NCBI RefSeq assembly: GCF_009796745.1
Contig: NZ_CP047024.1
Location: forward strand, 558,001 to 622,000
From: Paraglaciecola sp. L1A13
GTDB taxonomy: Bacteria; Pseudomonadota; Gammaproteobacteria; Enterobacterales; Alteromonadaceae
Direction of reading: 5' to 3'
Length of the DNA: 64,000 nucleotides
How positions within the stretch are numbered: position 1 is the first letter of the stretch; every line of letters begins with the position of its first letter. Shown here in pieces: positions 54,526-64,000 of this stretch. A program made the position numbers and the translations under genes. The notes beneath the pieces are model-generated. The model was not told the origin of the DNA, made no database searches, and saw only the letters and a program-made list of their open reading frames with translations.

Positions 54526-55259
54526 GCTGCGCCTCGTTGAGCAAAGGCCGCGTGCACCTGTTCGGTTTCAATTTGTCCGTTTTGCGGGGCTGAAAACTCG
54601 CCCACAAGTTCGCCATCTCGTAATAAGCCAATACGATCTGCCACTTGACAGGCACCGTATACGTCATGGGTGACCATTAATATGGTGGCGCCGCCTGATG
54701 CAAGTTCTCGGACAAGTTGGTTAAATTCATCGATAGCAACGGGGTCGAGGCCGGAGGTGGGTTCATCTAATAAAAAGATCGGCGCTTCACGCAGTAAGGC
54801 CAACGCAATTGCGGTTTTTTGTCGCATGCCCTTTGAGTAAGTTTGCATGTGACGATCACGAGCATCTTTTTGTAAAGCAACGCGATTAAATGCTTGGTTA
54901 ATCTCATTATCTGATTTTTTTATATCAGCTAATGACAAAAAATAATTGACGTTTTCACGGGCTGTTAGATGTGAATATAAAGTCGCCGATTCCGGTAAGT
55001 ATGCGGTCCTTTCACGCACTAGGTTAAGCGCGTCTACCACTTCCTTGCCATCAACTTTCACCGATCCGCTGCTTGGAGCATTAAACCCCAAAAGGGTTTT
55101 TAACGTGGTTGATTTACCCGCGCCATTGCCACCGAGTAAAGCGTATATTTCACCTGCTTCAACTCGGAAGTTTAGATTTTTTAGAATAGGGTTATTTTTT
55201 ATATTGACGCAAAGTGAACTTGCTTCAATGACGGCCTTAGCCTGATCTATTTCTGGCAC
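54522..55259 (-). CDS. ABC transporter ATP-binding protein, ABC-2 type
   Basis: A 245-residue ATPase. Walker A GGNGAGKSTT is at about 43-52. The signature is in YSKGMRQKTAIALALL, Walker B in IFLLDEPTSGLDP, and the H-loop in VTHDVYGA. LSKGM-type signatures and the short length fit the NosF/Nod-type branch that works with ABC-2 permeases, usually exporters. A 13-bp inverted repeat lies directly upstream. It leads the operon. Confidence 0.93.
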   Translation of the reverse strand: MPEIDQAKAVIEASSLCVNIKNNPILKNLNFRVEAGEIYALLGGNGAGKSTTLKTLLGFNAPSSGSVKVDGKEVVDALNLVRERTAYLPESATLYSHLTARENVNYFLSLADIKKSDNEINQAFNRVALQKDARDRHMQTYSKGMRQKTAIALALLREAPIFLLDEPTSGLDPVAIDEFNQLVRELASGGATILMVTHDVYGACQVADRIGLLRDGELVGEFSAPQNGQIETEQVHAAFAQRGAA

Positions 55260-55271
55260 ACAAAATCCGTA

Positions 55272-55310
55272 TCGTTATAATATATCAATGGTTATGTTAT
55301 ATTATAACGA
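55272..55310 (-). promoter_or_regulatory. perfect 13-bp inverted repeat before ABC-2 operon
   Basis: TCGTTATAATATA (55272-55284) and TATATTATAACGA (55298-55310) are exact complements separated by 13 bases. It lies 13 bases before the ATPase start codon. It could be a repressor operator overlapping a TATAAT-like -10 element (the arms contain TATAAT and ATTATA), or an RNA hairpin in the leader. It does not match the Fur consensus. Confidence 0.75.
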
Positions 55311-55734
55311 CTCGGGCTTGCAACCGAAAAATTATAGCAAGTTAAAATTTTTTATCTAACTGATAAGAAATCCCGTGGGGTGTTTTATCAATAGAAGGTT
55401 TGCTGCAGGAACGAATATTATTATTCCGGCTTTCTAAGATATCAACGCTAACGATTTGAGCAACGTTCAAGTCAATTGCTATCAAAAAATCTTTAATCTT
55501 AGGTCTTATATATCACTCTCAAGGCGTCGGGCTTTGAATGATGTCATCAATCCTATTATGAATATTCCTCATGTATCAATGAGATTATATCAATTTTATT
55601 CATCTAATCTTCCGCGTATAAATCCCATTCAGCTCCTAGCTTCAGGTCTTAAGACCGTTGGTTCTTGTTTAGGCCACATAAAAAGAGCAAAGAATGTATT
55701 TGGGTTTTATACAGAAATTGGATATCAGAAGGTC
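55311..55734. other. upstream region of mesX with palindrome
   Basis: The frame of mesX is open back to a TTG at 55456, but this part is not family-like. A perfect palindrome GGTCTTAAGACC (55645-55656) lies 79 bases before the chosen start and could be an operator. I found no cobalamin- or SAM-riboswitch signature by eye. Confidence 0.45.
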
Positions 55735-56712
55735 ATGAATAAAGATTTTGCATTTACTATTAAGAACATATCCCTCGATGAAAACTATCATCCTTCGGAC
55801 AGCACACGTGCTACCACGAACTTTGCTAATTTAGCCAGAGGTGAAAGTCGCCAACAAAACTTAAGCAACACGCTCAAGATGATCGACAATAGTTTTAATG
55901 CCTTAGCGTATTGGGATAATCCCAAAGGCGATCGTTATTCTGTAGAGCTTGAAATCATTTCTGTTGATATGGATGTGGCAGGCAGTGGTGAAACCTTTCC
56001 CTCTATTGAGATATTAAAAACCAATATTGTTGATCATAAAACCAACGAACGCATTGAAGGTATTGTCGGCAATAACTTTTCATCTTACGTGCGTGATTAT
56101 GACTTTAGTATCTTATTGGGTGAGCATAACAAGGGCAAAAGCCAATTTAGCATTCCAGATAATTTTGGTGAATTGCATGGCAAGCTCTTTAAATATTTTG
56201 TGAACTCAAATGCGTATAAAGAGCATTTTAAAAAGCTACCTGTTATCTGCCTAAGTGTGTCGGATAACAAGACTTATTATCGAACTGAAAATCAGCATCC
56301 TGTTTTGGGCTACGAATACCAGCCAAATGAGTCGTCACTGACTGAACAATACTTTAAAAAAATGGGCTTACAGGTGCGTTATTTTATGCCGCCGAATAGT
56401 GTTGCGCCTTTGGCTTTCTTTTTCTTTGGCGATTTACTGAATGATTACAGTAATCTTGAGTTGATAAGCACGATCAGCACAATGGAAACCTTTCAAAAAA
56501 TTTACCGACCTGAAATTTATAATGCCAATACCGTTGCAGGACATTGTTATCAGCCAAACTTGAGCAACCTAGATCATTCGTTAACCCAAATTGTGTATGA
56601 CAGAGAGGAGCGCAGCAAGTTGGCGTTTAAGCAGGCCAAATTTGCCGAGCAGCACTTTATCAAGCCCTATCAAACCGTGCTTGAGCAGTGGTCTGCCAAT
56701 TACGCGCTTTAA
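55735..56712 (+). CDS. mesX: MesX (DUF1852) methionine-synthase partner
   Basis: A 325-residue protein of the DUF1852 family. The ATG at 55735 is chosen because the family begins here (FTFTI-like NKDFAFTIKNISLDENY) and the length then matches. AGAAGG lies close before it. Conserved phrases: TRATTNFANLARGE, NTLKMIDNSFNALA and DNPKGDRYSVELEIIS. MesX is known as the required partner of the MesD methionine synthase, which follows 43 bases downstream. The pair is thought to need oxygen rather than folate-bound methyl. Confidence 0.87.
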   Translation: MNKDFAFTIKNISLDENYHPSDSTRATTNFANLARGESRQQNLSNTLKMIDNSFNALAYWDNPKGDRYSVELEIISVDMDVAGSGETFPSIEILKTNIVDHKTNERIEGIVGNNFSSYVRDYDFSILLGEHNKGKSQFSIPDNFGELHGKLFKYFVNSNAYKEHFKKLPVICLSVSDNKTYYRTENQHPVLGYEYQPNESSLTEQYFKKMGLQVRYFMPPNSVAPLAFFFFGDLLNDYSNLELISTISTMETFQKIYRPEIYNANTVAGHCYQPNLSNLDHSLTQIVYDREERSKLAFKQAKFAEQHFIKPYQTVLEQWSANYAL

Positions 56713-56755
56713 ATAATCCAAACTACTTATACACAAAGGCTTAGCAGTATTTATT

Positions 56756-57820
56756 ATGAAAACAGTTACTCAGAAATCAGCGACGATTACCCCATTACTA
56801 CCCACTTCAACCGCAGGCAGTTTACCTAAGCCATCGTGGCTCGCAGAGCCAGAAGCGCTATGGTCACCGTGGAAATTAGAGGGCCAAGCACTTATTGATG
56901 GTAAGCACGATGCGTTACGTGTGTCGTTACATGAACAACAACAAGCAGGAATTGATATTGTCAGCGATGGTGAGCAAACACGCCAACATTTTGTAACGAC
57001 CTTTATTGAGCATCTAACCGGTGTTGACTTTGAGAACCGTAAAACCGTTAAAATTCGCGACCGCTACGATGCCAGTGTACCCACGGTCGTTAGCGCTGTT
57101 TCCCGGCCCAAATCTGTGTTTGTAGAAGATGCCAAGCTGTTACGTCAGCAAACCAAGCAGCCTATTAAATGGGCGCTGCCAGGCCCCATGACAATGATCG
57201 ATACCCTCTATGATGATCATTATCACAGTCGCGAAAAGCTCGCCTGGGAATTTGCCAAAATCCTTAATCAAGAAGCCAAAGAATTAGAGGCCGCAGGTGT
57301 GGATATTATCCAATTTGATGAGCCAGCCTTTAATGTGTTCTTTGATGACGTTAACGAGTGGGGCATTGCATGTTTAGAGCGTGCCATTGAAGGCCTAAAG
57401 TGCGAAACGGCTGTACATATTTGCTATGGCTATGGCATCAAAGCCAATACAGATTGGAAAAAGACCCTGGGCTCAGAATGGCGACAATATGAGCAAGCCT
57501 TTCCCAAATTGCAAAAATCGAATATCGATATCATCTCCCTGGAATGTCATAACTCTCACGTGCCTATTGAATTACTTGAACTGATCCGAGGTAAAAAAGT
57601 GATGGTAGGGGCCATTGATGTGGCAACCAATACCATAGAAACCCCAGAAGAAGTCGCCAATACCTTGCGAGAAGCACTCAAGTACGTTGATGCCGACAAG
57701 CTCTACCCTTGCACCAACTGCGGCATGGCACCGTTATCACGTGATGTGGCAAGAGCCAAACTAAGCGCATTAAGTGCTGGCGCTGCAATCATTCGACAAG
57801 AGCTAACCCTCACCACTTAG
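56756..57820 (+). CDS. mesD: MesD folate-independent methionine synthase (MetE core-like)
   Basis: A 354-residue protein resembling only the C-terminal catalytic half of MetE. TTSTAGSLPKPSWL opens the barrel. The zinc ligands appear as His and Cys in VHICYGYG (about 220-223), Glu in SLECHNSHV and Cys in YPCTNCGMAPL (about 318). It lacks the folate-binding N-terminal half, as in the MesD family. With MesX it should methylate homocysteine. A terminator follows. Confidence 0.88.
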   Translation: MKTVTQKSATITPLLPTSTAGSLPKPSWLAEPEALWSPWKLEGQALIDGKHDALRVSLHEQQQAGIDIVSDGEQTRQHFVTTFIEHLTGVDFENRKTVKIRDRYDASVPTVVSAVSRPKSVFVEDAKLLRQQTKQPIKWALPGPMTMIDTLYDDHYHSREKLAWEFAKILNQEAKELEAAGVDIIQFDEPAFNVFFDDVNEWGIACLERAIEGLKCETAVHICYGYGIKANTDWKKTLGSEWRQYEQAFPKLQKSNIDIISLECHNSHVPIELLELIRGKKVMVGAIDVATNTIETPEEVANTLREALKYVDADKLYPCTNCGMAPLSRDVARAKLSALSAGAAIIRQELTLTT

Positions 57821-57861
57821 CGCCAACTAAGGAAAAGTGTCTGTATATTGATAAAAAACAA

Positions 57862-57892
57862 AAAAAGTCCGAATATTGCTATTCGGGCTTTT
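57862..57892 (+). terminator. rho-independent terminator after mesXD
   Basis: AAAAAGTCCGAATA pairs with TATTCGGGCTTTT around a very short loop (one G-T pair), with T residues at the end. Confidence 0.88.
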
Positions 57893-58099
57893 CAATTTAA
57901 AAGGGATATTTTGAGTGGAATATCATCTATCGGGTTGCAATATGCTACTTATGTTAGACTTATCTCATTGTTTTTATTTGTTATTTTAACTTTGTTGATA
58001 ATAGGCACCCAAAAATATCCCCCTAGATTTTAAATGCTGCTATTTTCAATACGATATTTCGCATAACATTAAATCCAGCACAGCAAATTAACTGGGTTT

Positions 58100-59422
58100 T
58101 TATTGAGTTTTGTAATCAGCAAGTCGTTTAGCTCTGTTTTTCATTCCTTTAAATATTGCGTTTTTTATGTGCACTGGGAAATCTCTTTTTAGCTGCCGTT
58201 CAACTCGAGTAATTACCGAGTCTAGATCATTAACTACCTGAGTCATTATATTCACCATCATTTCAATATCGAAGCCGACATCTTTGGCAGTATCTAAGAA
58301 GTGCCTTGGAAAGATATCATTTATCAGGTATTTCTTTCCTTTTGTCGCCTTTAGCCCCATCGCTAGCTTTGCGTCTCGAATATTCAATCCTCTTCCACCC
58401 ATGACAGGATAGACCGATAAAATGTCGTAAAATGGGGTAAGAAAATATGCTCCACCAGCGTGAATATGAAGAGAGAAGTTCTTTGCATGCCCATCTGTCG
58501 CAGCCAACAACCAAAATAGTAGCTGCGACTTCATAAAATCCAATCGATCTTTTTGCGAATTCATAGAGCCAAGCAAATAATCCATAATTTTCTTAATACT
58601 CGGACCACCGTGACTTTCATATTTTTTTGCCGATGGAACATTTAAAGTTTGGCAAAAATCTTCTTGTGGCAATCGCATGATCCACTCGCCATCTGAAGAA
58701 CGTCTTCGGTCGAAGCGCTCAACAGCAAGTGCCCTTATATCTCCAACTTTGATAATTGAACATTGTGGAACATCCAATCCAAACTCTCTCACAATCATCA
58801 TGCACAAATATTCATTTTCAACACTGTCGGTCATATCAATAATATGTGAATGAGTCTTTATTTCACCGATTGGTAGTTTCATAATATGTGTAGTTGGCGT
58901 GTTTTTTAGAGGTAAATGCCACTGTCCTTGAAGATTTAATAACGCTGTTTTTTCCTGAGCACCTGCTAGTGAAATCCTGAAGTCCTCTTCTTCTTTTAAC
59001 ATACCTAATGGCATATCAGACTCATAGCCTTTTAGAATTTTTTCTAAAGCCTTGTTTGACAGTGGCTTACTTTCTATCTTCTTTACATCGGGAGCGGGTT
59101 GTTTGTGGGGTATTAACTGCAAAGCGCCAACGCTGTCTTGACCTATTTTTTCCAGTAAATCAAATGCTTGTGTAGATTGCGCATCATGACGAGCAACAAT
59201 TTTATTTCTTATTTCAATAGTATCGGGTAATAAATTATCAAAGAAATTATAGACATCAGTCCCCATATATTGTTTGCGTTGCAATGGCATAGAAAGTGAT
59301 ATTGGGCGACTTCCGGGGGTTTCTAGCCACTTGAGTCCATATTTAAACATATGAGATCCGTTTGCCGACTTAGTGAACTCCCCTATTAAATAGCCATTCA
59401 TATAAACATCTAGAATAGCCAT
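58100..59422 (-). CDS. hipA: HipA-type serine/threonine kinase toxin
   Basis: A 440-residue kinase, the same length as E. coli HipA and similar throughout (opening MAILDVYMNGYLIGEFTK). The autophosphorylated Ser lies in DFRISLAGAQEKTA (about 151). The catalytic and metal-binding loop is ATDGHAKNFS, and YDILSV carries the later Asp. HipA phosphorylates glutamyl-tRNA synthetase and causes growth arrest and persistence. The ATG at 59422 overlaps the hipB stop by one base (TAATG) and matches the family start. An in-frame ATG at 59428 is also possible. Confidence 0.93.
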   Translation of the reverse strand: MAILDVYMNGYLIGEFTKSANGSHMFKYGLKWLETPGSRPISLSMPLQRKQYMGTDVYNFFDNLLPDTIEIRNKIVARHDAQSTQAFDLLEKIGQDSVGALQLIPHKQPAPDVKKIESKPLSNKALEKILKGYESDMPLGMLKEEEDFRISLAGAQEKTALLNLQGQWHLPLKNTPTTHIMKLPIGEIKTHSHIIDMTDSVENEYLCMMIVREFGLDVPQCSIIKVGDIRALAVERFDRRRSSDGEWIMRLPQEDFCQTLNVPSAKKYESHGGPSIKKIMDYLLGSMNSQKDRLDFMKSQLLFWLLAATDGHAKNFSLHIHAGGAYFLTPFYDILSVYPVMGGRGLNIRDAKLAMGLKATKGKKYLINDIFPRHFLDTAKDVGFDIEMMVNIMTQVVNDLDSVITRVERQLKRDFPVHIKNAIFKGMKNRAKRLADYKTQ

Positions 59423-59715
59423 TACCATTCTTCCTTCCATTTGCTATCACTTGTATTAATGCTTGCCGCACAGCTGTTACCTTGCTGTTGTTCTGACAGT
59501 GTTGAGTTCCTTACTTTAACTTCTAATTCAAGATTTAAAGCAGATAGAATCTTAAATAAGGTGTTTAATTTAGTAGAATCAGGGTTTAGCTCAAAACTTG
59601 AAATGGTGTCCTGACGAATACCCACTTTTTTTGCAGTGTCTGTTTGAGATTGCTTTTGATTTAGACGAATATCCTTTATATATGCACTAAGCTGCTTTGA
59701 ATTTGTCACCTTCAT
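59422..59715 (-). CDS. hipB: HipB-type antitoxin and autorepressor
   Basis: A 97-residue protein with an XRE-type helix-turn-helix (DTAKKVGIRQDTISSFELNP, about 24-43). Its C-terminal extension reaches the HipA start. It should bind HipA and repress the operon through the upstream operators. It begins 38 bases from the nearest operator. Confidence 0.9.
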   Translation of the reverse strand: MKVTNSKQLSAYIKDIRLNQKQSQTDTAKKVGIRQDTISSFELNPDSTKLNTLFKILSALNLELEVKVRNSTLSEQQQGNSCAASINTSDSKWKEEW

Positions 59716-59752
59716 AGTTATTTACCTTTAGCATTTTACTCAATTAACTTAC

Positions 59753-59830
59753 TTTACACGCCATAGCCGGTAAATCAATGTTTACCTGTTATAGCAGTTA
59801 AGATTGATTTTACACGCTATAGGCGTTTAA
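59753..59830 (-). promoter_or_regulatory. three hipBA operators
   Basis: Three similar imperfect palindromes lie at 59753-59774, 59781-59801 and 59809-59830, consensus about TTTACACGCTATAGGCGTTTAA. Their centres are about 28 bases apart. They sit between hipB and the groEL terminator. They differ from E. coli TATCC-N8-GGATA operators but keep the multiple-operator layout. Binding by HipB is an inference. Confidence 0.78.
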
Positions 59831-59871
59831 TTGATGGGTACACGCAGTGCATAAATAAGCGATGCACATAA

Positions 59872-59888
59872 GTGGCCGCAGGCCATAA
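59872..59888. repeat. dispersed palindrome GTGGCCGCAGGCCATAA
   Basis: Differs by one base from 48050-48066. Its core TGGCC..GGCCA is palindromic. A second hairpin, GTGCAT (59847-59852) with ATGCAC (59862-59867), lies next to it. Confidence 0.75.
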
Positions 59889-59901
59889 AAAACAAACAAT
59901 A

Positions 59902-59925
59902 AAAAACCCGCCGAAGCGGGTTTTT
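59902..59925 (-). terminator. rho-independent terminator after groEL
   Basis: AAAAACCCGC and GCGGGTTTTT form a perfect stem with a 4-base loop (CGAA). A/T runs on both sides let it work on either strand. Confidence 0.92.
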
Positions 59926-59970
59926 CAAGATATCAAAGCGAAGCTTTGAGAGCAAAGCAATCCTCTCGGA

Positions 59971-61945
<1,975 letters not shown>

Positions 61946-62056
61946 TTTCAAATCTCCTGAAAATTCCAATATGGATAAGGGTTTAAGTTGCCGATTACTC
62001 GGACGGTTAAAATGAACAGCGATTTTCACGTTGCTCAGAAATCTGTTCTGCGGTGA

Positions 62057-62085
62057 TAAATGGGGTTGGGGGAAATTAACTCAAG
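62057..62085 (-). promoter_or_regulatory. sigma-32 heat-shock promoter of groESL
   Basis: On the minus strand CTTGAG (62085-62080) and CCCCATTTA (62065-62057) are separated by 14 bases, an almost exact heat-shock sigma-32 promoter. It lies about 110 bases before groES. No CIRCE repeat was seen. The remaining part of 61946-62327 shows no other feature. Confidence 0.9.
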
Positions 62086-62327
62086 GTATTTTGTAAAAAA
62101 ATTCGTATTTTTTTACCTAAAGTGCATTTATTTTTCATTTACAACGGTCTTTGGCTACTAAGCAGCGTATTTACCTGAGTTTTGACCTGCTCAACGAGAA
62201 GGCTATCTGAGCCCCTTTTTAGAGGGATTACAGCACTTACCTTGAATATTACCAACCTTATACCAATCTAAAGAATATGAATAAGGCAGCACAATGCTGT
62301 GTTGAACCTTAAAATTAGGAGTGAATT

Positions 62328-62999
62328 ATGGCTACCCCACTGAAAATCGATATTGTTTCTGATGTTTCTTGCCCGTGGTGCATCATTGGCTACAAAGCCC
62401 TTGATGAGGCGTTAGGTAAATTGGAAGGTAAAGTGGTTGCGGATATTACTTGGCAACCCTTTGAGTTAAACCCAAATATGCCCCCTGAAGGGCAGGAAAT
62501 CGTTGAGCACATCACCGAGAAGTACGGTATCAGTGTTGAGCAAAGCGAGCAAAACCGTGAAATGATTAAACAGCGTGGACTGGAAGTGGGTTATGCGTTT
62601 GGTAATCGTGGCGGCGGTCGCATTTACAATACGTTTGATGCCCACAGGTTGTTGCACTGGGCTGAAGATGAAGGCAAGCAGACTGAGCTTAAGTTAGCCT
62701 TGTTCGATTTGTACTTTAAACAAAGTGGTGATCCGAGTGATCACGCACAACTTCTGGCGGTAGTAGAAAGTGTTGGCCTTGATAAAGACGCAGCCAAAGC
62801 GATACTCGATTCTGACAAGTTTACCCAAGAGGTGCGTGAAGCACAGCAGTTGTATCAAGCGAACGGTATTAGTTCGGTTCCTGCGGTGATTGTGAATAAT
62901 AAGCACCTGATCAGCGGCGGCCAGCCTGTCGCTGTGTTTGAACAAGCGCTAGCGCAAATAGCGCAAGAAGCAGAAGCTGAAAATAGCGCCGAGGCGTAA
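62328..62999 (+). CDS. DsbA-family (FrnE-like) oxidoreductase
   Basis: A 223-residue thioredoxin-fold protein. DIVSDVSCPWCIIGYKAL carries CPWC (15-18). Later GISSVPAVIVNNKHLISGGQ contains the cis-Pro. It has no signal peptide, so it acts in the cytosol, as FrnE-like proteins do. TAGGAG precedes the ATG. Substrate unknown. Confidence 0.92.
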   Translation: MATPLKIDIVSDVSCPWCIIGYKALDEALGKLEGKVVADITWQPFELNPNMPPEGQEIVEHITEKYGISVEQSEQNREMIKQRGLEVGYAFGNRGGGRIYNTFDAHRLLHWAEDEGKQTELKLALFDLYFKQSGDPSDHAQLLAVVESVGLDKDAAKAILDSDKFTQEVREAQQLYQANGISSVPAVIVNNKHLISGGQPVAVFEQALAQIAQEAEAENSAEA

Positions 63000-63025
63000 C
63001 GTTCAGCGCTAAACGCAATCATAAG

Positions 63026-63047
63026 AAAGAGCCTAGGCTCTTTTTTT
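63026..63047 (+). terminator. rho-independent terminator after DsbA-family gene
   Basis: AAAGAGCCTAGGCTCTTTTTTT forms a perfect palindromic stem with almost no loop, then T residues. Confidence 0.85.
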
Positions 63048-63216
63048 ATGGGCGCGGGTTGCTAAACACATCGCTGGAAAAACGCGGCTGTGGCCATTGG
63101 ATTATGTAATAGGGGCCATGTATTAGGCGCTAGGTATTAGGGGCTAAGGCGATAGGTTAACGGCAAATTTCACATCGTGTGCCTCGGCATTAACTCTGTC
63201 AGATTAGTGCGAGTTG

Positions 63217-64000
63217 TTATCCACCCGCCCAAGCCAATTTATACAATGCGATAATCTCGTCTTTGCTGACTAAGCGTGGATTATTGTTTGGTGAGCCAGA
63301 TGCCAAGGCTTGCTCAGCCATTAAGGGCAGGGCATTAAAAAACACCTCTTTTTGCACGCCAAATTCGGCCAAGCTCGGCACCTTTAAGGTTAAATTGATT
63401 AAACGTAATTGTTTGAGCAGCGCACCGTGTGCCAATTTTTCATCTTCAATATTGTCTATCAGTCCCATATGCAAGGCGCACTGGGCATATCGCTGGGGAG
63501 CACTGGCAATGGAGTATTCGGTGACGGTGGGCAGTAACATGGCATTACTCAAGCCATGTGGCACATGAAAATGCACCCCTAACGGGCGACTCATACCATG
63601 AACCAAGGCAACTGATGCGTTGGAAAAAGCAATACCCGCAAGGGTCGCACCAAGCATCACTGCCTCTCGCGCCGCTAAATCTTTTGCATCTTGGCAGGTG
63701 GTTAGCAAGTTTTGCCCGATTAGCTTCATTGCGGCTATCGCTTGCTGATCGCTAAAGAGATTGGCCTTACGACTCACATACGCCTCAATGGCATGGGTCA
63801 GGGCATCGATGCCGGTATCTGCGGCAATGCGTAGCGGTAAGCTTAGGGTTAACTCGTAATCTACTATTGCCGCCATGGGCATTAATCCTGGGCCCATACA
63901 CAACATTTTTTCATCCGTTTTAGCATCGGTAATAATAGTCGCTTGGGTAGCCTCTGAGCCAGTACCTGCGGTAGTGGGAATAGCAATGACGGGCATGCAG
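63217..64000 (-). CDS. iron-type alcohol dehydrogenase, C-terminal part (cut by window edge)
   Basis: At least 260 residues of a group III alcohol dehydrogenase of the usual length of about 385. The N-terminal nucleotide-binding half lies beyond the right edge. AIPTTAGTGSEAT is the nucleotide-contact motif. Metal ligands appear in DTGIDALTHAIEAYVS (Asp and His) and in VHGMSRPLGVHFHVPHG (two His). It reduces or oxidises alcohols with NAD(P). An upstream in-frame codon at 63997-63999 shows the reading continues outside the window. Confidence 0.9.
   Translation of the reverse strand, partial: CMPVIAIPTTAGTGSEATQATIITDAKTDEKMLCMGPGLMPMAAIVDYELTLSLPLRIAADTGIDALTHAIEAYVSRKANLFSDQQAIAAMKLIGQNLLTTCQDAKDLAAREAVMLGATLAGIAFSNASVALVHGMSRPLGVHFHVPHGLSNAMLLPTVTEYSIASAPQRYAQCALHMGLIDNIEDEKLAHGALLKQLRLINLTLKVPSLAEFGVQKEVFFNALPLMAEQALASGSPNNNPRLVSKDEIIALYKLAWAGG

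Noticed and set aside
55456..55734. Cobalamin or SAM riboswitch before mesX
   Set aside because: No conserved B12-box or SAM-box sequence could be found by eye.
57848..58033. Open frame of 61 codons after mesD
   Set aside because: Runs through the terminator hairpin, so it is unlikely to be a gene.

Overview
The window looks like a chromosomal segment of a marine gammaproteobacterium, most likely an agar-degrading member of the Alteromonadales (Paraglaciecola/Glaciecola/Alteromonas type). This is inferred from moderate GC content, a FabY-type ketoacyl synthase, groESL behind a sigma-32-type promoter, several TonB-dependent receptors, a hipBA pair close to the E. coli one, and the remains of a GH16 polysaccharide hydrolase. 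I saw no tRNA, rRNA, CRISPR array, prophage or insertion sequence.

Layout. 0-1.7 kb: FtsX-type ABC permease (cut by the left edge) with its ATPase. 2-4 kb: a Wzz/GumC-like chain-length protein whose cytoplasmic tail looks like a degenerate tyrosine-recombinase domain. 4.1-4.45 kb: GH16 pseudogene remnant. 4.45-7 kb: Gfo/Idh/MocA oxidoreductase and a Tat-exported D-amino-acid-oxidase-like flavoprotein with permuted motif order. 7.4-12 kb: Fur-box-led iron operon (TonB receptor, DUF3649, PepSY, DUF3325). 12.2-18.1 kb: tripartite RND efflux operon. 18.2-21.5 kb: sulfotransferase and metallophosphoesterase lipoprotein. 22.3-24.7 kb: unrecognised four-gene cluster of a minimal J-domain protein and three acidic proteins. 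25-30 kb: DUF432 + MscS, a formate/nitrite-type channel, dGTPase and a zinc-ribbon protein. 30-38.4 kb: CoA-transferase, b562-like protein, two exported unknowns, LEA14-like lipoprotein, alpha/beta hydrolase, YdcH-like protein, c-type cytochrome lipoprotein and a DUF2238 membrane protein. 38.6-43.5 kb: RNase R, cold-shock protein, acyl-CoA dehydrogenase and a small unknown. 43.7-49.5 kb: unknown lipoprotein, FabY, GlxA-like AraC regulator and M24 peptidase. 49.6-55.3 kb: operon joining an ABC-2-type transporter to a TonB receptor. 55.7-57.8 kb: MesX/MesD methionine synthase pair. 58.1-62.1 kb: hipBA, then groESL. 62.3-64 kb: DsbA-family oxidoreductase and an iron-type alcohol dehydrogenase cut by the right edge.

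How genes work together. Iron and envelope transport dominate: two TonB-receptor loci, an RND pump and an LolD/MacB-type ABC system. The iron operon has overlapping or nearly touching genes, which suggests translational coupling. The ABC-2/TonB-receptor operon has 4-base overlaps between its three ABC genes and a perfect 13-bp inverted repeat just before the first. The best candidates for new biology are the Wzz-recombinase-fold fusion, the permuted D-amino-acid-oxidase-like protein, the J-domain four-gene cluster and the ABC-2/TonB-receptor operon. All functional statements rest on reading motifs by eye. No database search was run.
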